Source: Candidatus Omnitrophota bacterium
GTDB lineage: Bacteria > Omnitrophota > Gorgyraeia > 1-14-0-20-64-10
DNA: 5,312 bases
NCBI GenBank assembly: GCA_023248095.1
Contig: JAHFFF010000123.1
Location: 1-5,312 of the forward strand
Direction: 5' to 3'
Shown here: piece by piece, positions 1-5,312 of the stretch
Position numbering within the stretch: position 1 is the stretch's first letter
Layout of the letters: every line of letters begins with the position of its first letter
Notes under the pieces: model-generated
What the model was told of the DNA's origin: nothing
Databases searched by the model: none
The model's input: only the letters and a program-made list of their open reading frames with translations
Made by a program: the position numbers and the translations under genes

Positions 1-2
1 CA

Positions 3-1430
3 ACTGCCGGCTTGGAGGAAACGCCGATTCCGGAAGAGGGTTGGGAACCTACCCGTCGAGATTTTCTTAAATACTTGGTGGATACCTGGTTGACTTTAGA
101 AGGTCAGCTCTTGTCAGGGGTGGAACTGGGGAAAGAAGTGCAGGACATCCCTGTTGACCTCCGTTTCCTTGTTTCCTTAATCGGAGGGGGCAAGTCACAG
201 TGGGTTTATGGTGTGCAGCGCGATTTGCAAGGGGTGGTGGAGGCGTGGGAGGGGGCAGTGCAGGATCTGGCAGAGCGAACTGCAAGAAAAGCTGGCATGA
301 GATCTTCGGACAGCACCGAGATCGAGGCTGGTGCTGGGGGTCTAACCGACATGGTTCTTTCCACACTTCGTGATGTTTCCAAGGTAGCTCAACGTCAGCT
401 CGAGTACCTGGGTCAAGGTCGAATTGTTTCTCGAACGGAGGCAGTGCCTTCGGGGTCTGGCCCCAATTACATTATGGGGCGCACTTCTCATGGTTTTGGT
501 AACCGAGAGGATCTTCTTGATTTTTGGAACGGCCTTAACAGAGAGGTCATCTCTATCCGTGAACGGCGGCTGAAGGAGCTTCAAGACAATCCCTCTTCGA
601 ATAGGGGGGAATTGGAGGGGGCTGAACGATTGCTGAACATGTCCCGGAAAATCAAAGAAAATCTGGAACAATTCTCTCAGTGGCCCGTTGTTGATCAGGA
701 AAGGATATTGAGGCAGATCCTGCAGGACAGGATGCAGTTTCTGGAGGAGCTTCTGCGGAAGGTGGAGGCCCCGCTCAGGGAGGCGTTCCGGCAGCGGATC
801 CGGCAGCGGCTGCAGAAAAACCGAGTCGAGGAACACAACATGCAAATTGCGGAGGAGAGGCTTCGGTGGAATCTCCATTTGGGTCCAGTACAAATCCCGC
901 CCCGGGCGGTCTTTATTGCGTTGGTTCCAAAGGAGTACTCCCTGGAAAGAGTTCGATTTGTTGTGGATGACTGGCCGCTGGTGGTACAGGAGGTGCGAAG
1001 AGATCCTGCCTTGAAAGATCTGGAGCTTCATCGAGTGGAAGTGGATCCGTTTGAGGATCCTATCGAACGCGCCTTTGCAATCGCCGGGCAATATGCCCAG
1101 CCTGGCAGACAATTGACCGTAGGAATCGCCCTCGGAATGCTGCCAGAAGACAAGGCGATGGCGCTGTACAATTTCTGGCCAACTTCGATCACCACACAGG
1201 ATCCGCGTCTTGCCTTCAGTTTTTTGTACATCCCGAAGGGGTCTCTGGAACTTCGCTGGGCTCAAGGGCGCTCACTTCTGCCAACCGTTTCCGCCCAATT
1301 GGCTGCTTGGAAGAGAAAGCAGTTTCCAGGTGTCTGGGCGGTCCTGCCGACCGTGGAACTCCCTCGGGAGCTCTGGCAGAATTTTGAGGAAAGATTGCAG
1401 ACCCAGACCGGGTTGGAGGAGGCGGCGTAG
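3..1430 (+). CDS. Unrecognised charged, helical protein (5' end probably outside window)
   Basis: I do not recognise this protein. The frame is open from the left edge. The first possible start is a TTG at 12 with no Shine-Dalgarno sequence in the 11 bases before it, so the true start probably lies further left; at least 472 residues are visible. Counting from the TTG, residues about 1-140 are mixed helical with a Gly-rich SLIGGGKS stretch. A Gly/Ser-rich, probably flexible part follows near 145-165. Residues about 170-285 are dense in Arg, Glu, Gln and Leu and look like long helices or coiled coil. The last ~180 residues alternate hydrophobic strands and helices like a globular alpha/beta domain. 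There is no signal peptide in the visible part and no membrane segment, so it is probably cytoplasmic. It is more AT-rich than the genes to its right: positions 481-540 hold 26 G+C of 60. It ends 16 bp before the next gene, which appears to have its own promoter. That this is a real protein rests on its length and uninterrupted frame. Confidence 0.72.
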   Translation, partial: TAGLEETPIPEEGWEPTRRDFLKYLVDTWLTLEGQLLSGVELGKEVQDIPVDLRFLVSLIGGGKSQWVYGVQRDLQGVVEAWEGAVQDLAERTARKAGMRSSDSTEIEAGAGGLTDMVLSTLRDVSKVAQRQLEYLGQGRIVSRTEAVPSGSGPNYIMGRTSHGFGNREDLLDFWNGLNREVISIRERRLKELQDNPSSNRGELEGAERLLNMSRKIKENLEQFSQWPVVDQERILRQILQDRMQFLEELLRKVEAPLREAFRQRIRQRLQKNRVEEHNMQIAEERLRWNLHLGPVQIPPRAVFIALVPKEYSLERVRFVVDDWPLVVQEVRRDPALKDLELHRVEVDPFEDPIERAFAIAGQYAQPGRQLTVGIALGMLPEDKAMALYNFWPTSITTQDPRLAFSFLYIPKGSLELRWAQGRSLLPTVSAQLAAWKRKQFPGVWAVLPTVELPRELWQNFEERLQTQTGLEEAA

Positions 1431-1446
1431 TGTATAATCCCACCTG
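1431..1446 (+). promoter_or_regulatory. Promoter -10 (TATAAT) for a leaderless mRNA
   Basis: A perfect TATAAT lies at 1433-1438, just after the TAG of the upstream gene, and only 8 nt (CCCACCTG) separate it from the ATG at 1447. Bacterial transcription usually begins about 7-9 nt after the -10 box, so the start would fall at or next to the A of the ATG. There is no Shine-Dalgarno sequence in the gap. The -35 is poor: TTGGAG at 1413-1418 leaves only 14 bp, and the 17-bp position has no match. The box sits in the junction after a stop codon, not inside coding sequence, which makes chance less likely but does not exclude it. Confidence 0.55.
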
Positions 1447-2376
1447 ATGGAATCCAAGCGGTCCCCTTATCTGAAGCACATCTACGTCTGCACGCACCAG
1501 CGGGAGGCGGGGGAGAGCTGCTGCGCCGCTCGAGGTGCGGAGAAGATCCTGGAGAAGCTCAAGGGTTTCGTTCAGGCCAACGGGTTGAAGGGAAAGGCGC
1601 GCGTGAACCGCTCCGGCTGCATCGATTTCTGCGAGCAGGGGGTGACGGTGATGGTCTACCCGGACAACCGCTGGTACAGCCACGTCACGCTGGAGACGGT
1701 TCACCAGATCATCGAGGAGCATCTGGCGCCACTGGTCAGGATTGCTTCGGATGCGGGGGGCGATCGCCCGATCAAGGCGTTCCTCTTCGATCTCGGCAAC
1801 GTGCTGGTCCGGTTCGACCACATGGAGGCCGCCCGAAAGATCACCAACGGGACGGGGGTGCCACCGGAGAGGCTGTTTGATCTTTTCTTCGGATCCCCTT
1901 TGGTGGTGGCGCATGATGAGGGAAGGATCTCCACCGAGGAATTCTACGAATCAGTCAGGAAGGAGATCAGCCTGCCTCTTCCCTACGAACGGTTCCTGGA
2001 AGTTTGGAACAACATCTTCGCCGAGGATAGGCGAATGACGGAGTTGGTGGAACATCTGCTCAAGCGTTATCCCTGCTACCTCATCTCCAACACCAACCGG
2101 CCTCATTTCGAATACCTGCGAGGGCTCTGCCCGGTGCTGGACCGCCTGCATGGGTGGGTCCTTTCGTACGAGGTTGGGCATCTCAAGCCCCACCCGGTCA
2201 TTTACCAGCGGGCGTTGGAGTTGGCCCGTTTGCCCGCCTCCGAAATCTTCTACGTGGATGACCGGCAGGACCTCATCGATGCCGCCAAGCCGCTCGGCTT
2301 CCAGACCCATCCCTTTGCCGGTGCCGATCTTCTCATCAAGGAGTTGAAAACGCGGGGTGTCCTAAACGGTCAGTAA
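1447..2376 (+). CDS. Fusion: thioredoxin-like [2Fe-2S] ferredoxin + HAD-IA phosphatase (YihX-like)
   Basis: A 309-residue two-domain protein, probably cytoplasmic. Residues 1-95 are a thioredoxin-fold [2Fe-2S] ferredoxin (COG3411 type): C15 in YVCTHQ, C26 in the SCCAARG segment, and the C58-x3-C62 pair in SGCIDFC are the expected cluster ligands; C25 is an extra cysteine. The VYPDNRWYSHVT strand and a closing helix complete the domain. After a linker of about 15 residues, residues 109-309 form a HAD phosphatase. Motif I is FDLGNVL with nucleophile D115 and Gly at 117 where most HADs have the second Asp, as in E. coli YihX. Motif II is SNTNR (S214), motif III is K247 in GHLKP, motif IV is D271-D272 in YVDD, and a helical cap lies between motifs I and II. 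YihX hydrolyses alpha-D-glucose-1-phosphate; the substrate here is unknown. Ferredoxins of this type are normally separate proteins of about 100 residues. A sequencing error merging two adjacent genes is possible, but the frame runs cleanly through the linker. The 3' end overlaps the opposing gene by 7 bp. Confidence 0.88.
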   Translation: MESKRSPYLKHIYVCTHQREAGESCCAARGAEKILEKLKGFVQANGLKGKARVNRSGCIDFCEQGVTVMVYPDNRWYSHVTLETVHQIIEEHLAPLVRIASDAGGDRPIKAFLFDLGNVLVRFDHMEAARKITNGTGVPPERLFDLFFGSPLVVAHDEGRISTEEFYESVRKEISLPLPYERFLEVWNNIFAEDRRMTELVEHLLKRYPCYLISNTNRPHFEYLRGLCPVLDRLHGWVLSYEVGHLKPHPVIYQRALELARLPASEIFYVDDRQDLIDAAKPLGFQTHPFAGADLLIKELKTRGVLNGQ

Positions 2377-3188
2377 CGCTCGATCTGCCTCAGCAGGATG
2401 TAGCTGAGGTAGTCGGCTGTCGCGATCGCTCGGAACGCCGCCCAGCGGCGCCGGCGAAATTCCTCGTAGGTGATCTTGGCGTGGGCGCAGGCAACCTCTT
2501 CCGTGTAGAAGGATAGGTGATAGAGCTGGACCACCTGCCGCAGGGGGAAGGGGAGTTTTTCCACGGTTTCACACACCCGCTGATGATGGAAGCTGTTGAG
2601 GAATTGGTACGGGACGCAGCGCAGGTAGGAATAGGACGTTAGCTTCCGCTGGTTCGGGTCGGCCGGTTTTTCCAACGCGCGATAAGCCTCCGAAATCCTC
2701 CCCCAGAACTCTTTCCGAGCGTAACCCTCAAAGCCTACTGAGGCAGGTCCATCGATATAGGTGAGCAGGCATTCCTTAAACGAGCGGTGGATCAGGGACT
2801 GGTAATCGTTCTCGGTGAAGGCGCGGAAATCTCCCCGGTTGTAAAGCTTCTCGTGACTCTGCCGGGGGAGAAAGCGGCACCCCTGCGTCGACAGGAGGTA
2901 CTCCCAACAGGAACGTGCCCACTGCAGAGCTGGCTGAAACTCGGAGGTGATCTCTCCGTAAGCCGTTCCAAACGTAGGTCCGTCCCCGCACAGGCGAGAA
3001 CGCCGCGCCCGTACAATGATCTTTCGGAGCGATCCCTTCCGTCGTGTGAATGGGGGCGGGGCAGGCTGCCGGTAAACCCTGGGCATGGCCATGTCCAGCT
3101 CCGGAATGAACGGCAGGCCCTCCGGCTGCAGCCGCGGGAACGCCGGTGTTTCCTCGAGCAGCATGGAAAACTCGTTGAACTGAACCAT
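2370..3188 (-). CDS. Divergent sigma-70-like protein (region 2 and region 4 similarity)
   Basis: A 272-residue protein read from the ATG at 3188-3186. An in-frame TTG at 3209 would add 7 residues but would put the -10 box inside the gene, so I reject it. Residues about 115-175 resemble sigma-70 region 2: the NDYQSLIHRSFKECLLTYI helix and then VGFEGYARKEFWGRI, which fits the family's F-x-x-YA-(R/K)-x-x-x-x-(G)-I pattern. Residues about 205-258 resemble region 4: VEKLPFPLRQVVQLYHL, a helix-turn-helix-like YTEEVACAHAKITYEEF, then an Arg-rich helix RRRRWAAFRAI, as in LP-x-x-x-R-x-V-x-x-L sigma helices. The first ~110 residues are not recognised. They carry a basic, Pro-rich part (PPPFTRRKGSLRKIIVRARRS) and Cys 67, 94 and 104; seven Cys in total. 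The likely role is promoter recognition or DNA binding in the cytoplasm. It diverges from the SirB1-mqnD operon over a shared promoter region, so it could control that operon or itself. Both sigma domains were recognised by eye and are divergent, so a degenerate sigma-like regulator is the alternative. Confidence 0.62.
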   Translation of the reverse strand: MVQFNEFSMLLEETPAFPRLQPEGLPFIPELDMAMPRVYRQPAPPPFTRRKGSLRKIIVRARRSRLCGDGPTFGTAYGEITSEFQPALQWARSCWEYLLSTQGCRFLPRQSHEKLYNRGDFRAFTENDYQSLIHRSFKECLLTYIDGPASVGFEGYARKEFWGRISEAYRALEKPADPNQRKLTSYSYLRCVPYQFLNSFHHQRVCETVEKLPFPLRQVVQLYHLSFYTEEVACAHAKITYEEFRRRRWAAFRAIATADYLSYILLRQIERY

Positions 3189-3197
3189 CTTCGCGCA

Positions 3198-3226
3198 AGC
3201 ATACCACAACTTCCCCAGCGTTGACA
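3198..3226 (-). promoter_or_regulatory. Extended -10 promoter of the sigma-like gene, leaderless
   Basis: Read on the minus strand, TGGTATGCT gives an extended -10 (TG, one base, then TATGCT at 3203-3198). Only 9 nt separate it from the ATG at 3188, so transcription should begin within a few bases of the start codon. No Shine-Dalgarno sequence is present (TGCGCGAAG). The -35 position at 17-bp spacing is 3226-3221, which reads TGTCAA and matches poorly; the TG extension could compensate. That slot is the complement of the TTGACA box used by the divergent operon. Confidence 0.5.
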
Positions 3227-3248
3227 GGGACGGGGTGCGTCAGATAAG
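3221..3248 (+). promoter_or_regulatory. Promoter of the SirB1-mqnD-DUF2203 operon, near-leaderless
   Basis: A perfect TTGACA at 3221-3226, 16 bp, then GATAAG at 3243-3248 (4 of 6 to TATAAT). Ten bases separate the -10 from the ATG at 3259, so the predicted transcript has a leader of at most a few bases. The gap GCTGTTTCTCT-like sequence is pyrimidine-rich and lacks a Shine-Dalgarno sequence. This placement also argues against the in-frame GTG at 3235 as start, because that codon lies inside the promoter. Confidence 0.6.
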
Positions 3249-3258
3249 CTGTTTCTCT

Positions 3259-4143
3259 ATGTCGCAAGAAGCTTCGGGCCCATCCCCAGATTCCAACATC
3301 CTTGCCTTGGTCGAGCTTTTGGCCGATGACCACCCCGAGGTGGTGGAGACGGCCCGGGCCAAATTGGTGGAGATGGGGACCCGCGTTGCCCAATTCCTCG
3401 AGCAGGCCATGGCCTCCCATCCTGACTCCAAGGTTCGAGTCGAAGCCAAGGGGGTGCTCGAGAGGATCCGGCTGGATACCGTGGGCCACGATTGGAAGAT
3501 GGCGACTGCAGTTCCAGATGAGCAGATTGATTTAGAGCAGGGGGTTTTCCTGGTGGCGCGGGTCCGGTACTCCGATTTGGACCTAAATCAGTACCACAAA
3601 CAACTGGATGAGCTGGCAGAGAAGGTCCGGCCGAAATTGAAGGACGTAGAAAAAACCAAGGAACGATTGGAGGTGCTCAACCACTTCCTGTTTGATGATG
3701 AGCGGTTCCGAGGCAACTGGGATGATTACTTCGACCCGCAGAACAGTTATCTCAATCGCGTCTTGGAAAGAAAGCTGGGGATTCCCATCAGCCTGTCGGT
3801 TCTCTACCTGCTCATTTCCAAACGGCTGAAGATCCCTTTGAAGGGAGTCGGGATCCCGGGCCACTTCATGGTGAAGTACCAGGATGACCACACCGAGCTG
3901 TACGTGGACACCTTCAACGGGGGACGATTCCTCAGCCGGCCCGAATGCGTGCAGTTTCTGGTAGAGGCCGGCTATCCATATCAGTCGGAGTTCTTGGATG
4001 GGGTGGGCCCGAGGGAGATCCTGGCCCGGATGCTTCGTAACCTGATCCTGATCTACGTGGATCGTCACGAGACGACGTTGGAAAAGACCTTGAGCCGCTT
4101 CATGGACCTTCTCTACGCCGATCGGCCGGGAGAGCGGGAATAA
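3259..4143 (+). CDS. SirB1-family transglutaminase-fold protein with HEAT-like N-terminus
   Basis: A 294-residue protein read from the ATG at 3259; an upstream in-frame GTG at 3235 overlaps the promoter and is not favoured. Residues about 14-71 are two HEAT-like helix pairs (LVELLADDHPEVVETARAKL and the later SKVRVEAKGVLERI). Residues about 95-280 match the SirB1/Transglut_core2 group: YLNRVLERKLGIPISLSVLYL, then GVGIPGHFMVKY with H202, then YVDTFNGGRFLSRPEC with D217 and N220. Of the transglutaminase Cys-His-Asp triad, the His and Asp positions are present. The Cys position falls in GIPISLS (174-180), which has none; E. coli SirB1 (YchA) also lacks it there, so the protein is probably not a classical thiol enzyme. 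The one Cys in the chain lies in RPECVQF. The family's function is not settled. It has no signal peptide or membrane segment. It is the first gene of a three-gene operon, its stop abutting the mqnD-like start. Confidence 0.85.
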   Translation: MSQEASGPSPDSNILALVELLADDHPEVVETARAKLVEMGTRVAQFLEQAMASHPDSKVRVEAKGVLERIRLDTVGHDWKMATAVPDEQIDLEQGVFLVARVRYSDLDLNQYHKQLDELAEKVRPKLKDVEKTKERLEVLNHFLFDDERFRGNWDDYFDPQNSYLNRVLERKLGIPISLSVLYLLISKRLKIPLKGVGIPGHFMVKYQDDHTELYVDTFNGGRFLSRPECVQFLVEAGYPYQSEFLDGVGPREILARMLRNLILIYVDRHETTLEKTLSRFMDLLYADRPGERE

Positions 4144-4974
4144 ATGGAGATCCGCATCGGACACAGCCCCGATCCCGATGACGCCTTCCTGTTCTATGCC
4201 ATGACTCAGGGGAAGATCCCGCTGTCGGGATGGACTGTCACCCATTGCATGGAGGGGATCGAGGAGTTGAACCAGCGTGCGCTGCGCGGGGAACTGGAGA
4301 TGACTGCCATCTCCCTGCATGCCTACCCTTACTGCGCAGATCGATACCTCCTGCTGACCACGGGCGCCAGCGTGGGTGAGGGATACGGCCCCATCGTGGT
4401 GGCGAAGGATTCGATCCGGCTGGAGGATCTTCGCAACGCACCGGTGGCCGTGCCGGGCCGCCTGACCACGGCCGCCTTGTTGCTTCAACTGGCGGTCGGC
4501 CCCGTACCGATGGAGATTCTTCCCTTTGATCGAATCCTGGAGGCGGTGCGGGATGGAAAGGCAGCCGCAGGGATTCTCATCCATGAGGGCCAGATCACCT
4601 ATCAGCGATTCGGGCTCAAAAAGATTTTGGATCTGGGCGAATGGTGGAAGGAGAAAACGCAGCTTCCGGTTCCGCTCGGGGTCAATGTGGTCAGACGCGA
4701 TTTGGGGCCGGAACGATACCGGGAGCTGGCGTCGGTTTTTAAGCAAAGCTTGGAGTATGCCTTCGCCCATCGGCCGGAGGCCTTGGCCTATGCGCAGCGG
4801 TACGGGAGAGGGCTGGACAGCGCCCTCACAGACCGTTTCGTGGGGATGTACGTCAACCGCTGGAGCGTGGATTGCCGGCCGGACGGAGCGATGGCGATGC
4901 AGAGGCTTTTGGACCAGGCGGCAGATTCAGGGCTGACGCCCCGAAAGGTCCAGGTGGAATTTGTCGAGGGGTGA
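4144..4974 (+). CDS. mqnD: 1,4-dihydroxy-6-naphthoate synthase-like protein (MqnD / MqnA-MqnD family)
   Basis: A 276-residue protein, full length for the family. MqnD converts cyclic dehypoxanthinyl futalosine into 1,4-dihydroxy-6-naphthoate in the futalosine route to menaquinone, in the cytoplasm, using a fold related to periplasmic binding proteins. Matching segments are the N-terminal HSPDPDDAFLFYAM (6-19 region; Thermus MqnD has SPCPNDTFIFYAL), VAVPGRLTTA (101-110; substrate-binding Thr pair T108-T109), ILIHEGQITYQRFGL with H147 at the position of the catalytic His, and DLGEWWKEKTQLPVPLG. The DPDD version of the first motif differs from classical MqnD and recalls MqnD-like paralogues, so another member of the MqnA/MqnD/binding-protein group is possible. 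No signal peptide is visible, which argues against a secreted binding protein. The ATG follows the upstream TAA with no gap, and GGGAG at 4128-4132 supplies a Shine-Dalgarno sequence inside the previous gene, suggesting translational coupling. Confidence 0.82.
   Translation: MEIRIGHSPDPDDAFLFYAMTQGKIPLSGWTVTHCMEGIEELNQRALRGELEMTAISLHAYPYCADRYLLLTTGASVGEGYGPIVVAKDSIRLEDLRNAPVAVPGRLTTAALLLQLAVGPVPMEILPFDRILEAVRDGKAAAGILIHEGQITYQRFGLKKILDLGEWWKEKTQLPVPLGVNVVRRDLGPERYRELASVFKQSLEYAFAHRPEALAYAQRYGRGLDSALTDRFVGMYVNRWSVDCRPDGAMAMQRLLDQAADSGLTPRKVQVEFVEG
4966..4971 (+). promoter_or_regulatory. Shine-Dalgarno site fixing the DUF2203 start
   Basis: GAGGGG lies at 4966-4971 within the last codons of the mqnD-like gene, 4 nt before the ATG at 4976 (6 nt counting from GAGG). 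It supports this ATG over later in-frame Met codons. It contrasts with the first genes in the window, which have no such site. Confidence 0.55.
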
Positions 4975-4975
4975 G

Positions 4976-5312
4976 ATGACCAAGCCGGGGCCGGAGCCGA
5001 AACTTTTCAGCGTTGATGAGGCAAACCTGCTGCTCCCGCAGGTGCGCGAGATTCTTCGGCAAATGCGGAAACGGCGCGACGAGATGGAACAGATGGAGGC
5101 GAAAAAGGCGATCGAGGAGCTCTCCTGGCTTCAGCCGGACGGAACGGTGAGCCCGAAGGCGCAAGAGGAGCTCGAGCGGTTGAATCAACTTCAGGAACAG
5201 CAGCTGCAGGTCTTCGAGGAAACACTCGGGCAATTGAATTCCATGGGCGCACAGCTGAAGGATCTCAATGCGGGGCTGGTGGATTTCTTCGCGGCGCGGG
5301 GAGACGCCCTCG
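4976..5312 (+). CDS. DUF2203 family protein (3' end outside window)
   Basis: The frame starts at ATG 4976, one base after the TGA of the mqnD-like gene, and is still open at the right edge, giving 112 complete codons. The protein begins MTKPGPEPKLFSVDEANLLLPQVREIL, matching the typical DUF2203 opening (a K-x-F-S/T-x-x-E-A-N-x-L-L-P pattern). A charged helical stretch follows (residues about 30-85, many Glu, Gln, Arg). The QLKDLNAGLVDFFAARGD segment then corresponds to the family's conserved LKD-x-x-x-GLVDF region. The C-terminal part, usually rich in Trp, Glu and His, is missing here. The family's function is unknown; it is a small soluble protein. Coupled spacing and a Shine-Dalgarno sequence place it third in the SirB1-mqnD operon. 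I am confident of the family and have no basis for a biochemical role. Confidence 0.82.
   Translation, partial: MTKPGPEPKLFSVDEANLLLPQVREILRQMRKRRDEMEQMEAKKAIEELSWLQPDGTVSPKAQEELERLNQLQEQQLQVFEETLGQLNSMGAQLKDLNAGLVDFFAARGDAL

Noticed and set aside
165..205. Gly-rich SLIGGGKS in the left protein as a Walker A P-loop
   Set aside because: The first Gly of GxxxxGK(S/T) is a Ser here, and no Walker B or other ATPase motif follows.
342..1265. 307-codon open frame on the minus strand
   Set aside because: Antisense to the long left gene; its translation is rich in Arg, Pro and Leu with no family motif, typical of a shadow frame. The left gene itself is unrecognised, so this is less certain than the other shadows.
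2436..2450. Perfect hairpin CGCCGC-CCA-GCGGCG about 60 nt past the ferredoxin-HAD stop, as a terminator
   Set aside because: No T-tract follows on either strand, and it encodes the Arg-rich helix of the sigma-like gene, so it is explained by coding.
3222..3242. TGAC...GTCA inverted repeat in the divergent promoter as an operator
   Set aside because: Only 4-bp arms and no extension; expected by chance and overlapping promoter elements.
3235..3258. GTG at 3235 as the start of the SirB1-type gene
   Set aside because: It falls between the -35 and -10 boxes of the likely promoter, adds eight unconserved-looking residues and has no better Shine-Dalgarno sequence.
3583..4770. 395-codon open frame on the minus strand
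   Set aside because: It lies antisense to the SirB1-type and mqnD-like genes, which have clear family motifs; its translation is His/Gln/Leu-rich with no recognisable domain.

Overview
This 5.3 kb window is gene-dense bacterial chromosome with no RNA genes, mobile elements, CRISPR repeats or obvious terminators. The sequence does not fix the lineage. G+C content is fairly high but uneven. The MqnD-type protein suggests a bacterium making menaquinone by the futalosine route. Two start arrangements appear to coexist: first genes with a -10 box almost touching the ATG and no Shine-Dalgarno sequence, and downstream operon genes with good Shine-Dalgarno sequences. I would not name a phylum.

Left part (to 1430, plus strand): the C-terminal bulk of a large protein I do not recognise. 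It is rich in charged helices, has no membrane segments, and is visibly more AT-rich than the rest of the window. The frame is open at the left edge, so its start probably lies outside. Next (1447-2376, plus strand) is an apparent fusion of a thioredoxin-like [2Fe-2S] ferredoxin with a YihX-like HAD phosphatase, preceded by a perfect TATAAT box 8 nt before the ATG.

Middle (2370-3188, minus strand): a protein with recognisable but divergent sigma-70 region 2 and region 4 similarity and a long unrecognised N-terminus. Its 3' end overlaps the ferredoxin-HAD gene tail to tail by 7 bp. Its 5' end faces the next operon across a 70-bp divergent promoter region in which both promoters place transcription starts at or next to the ATGs.

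Right part (3259 to the edge, plus strand): a tight operon of three genes: a HEAT-like/SirB1-type transglutaminase-fold protein without the catalytic Cys, an MqnD-like enzyme of menaquinone synthesis starting directly after the previous stop, and a DUF2203 protein cut by the right edge. Only MqnD has a known pathway. The other two are linked to it by co-transcription alone. The strongest candidates for something undescribed are the ferredoxin-HAD fusion, the sigma-like regulator with its shared promoter region, the repeated leaderless architecture and the orphan left-hand protein.
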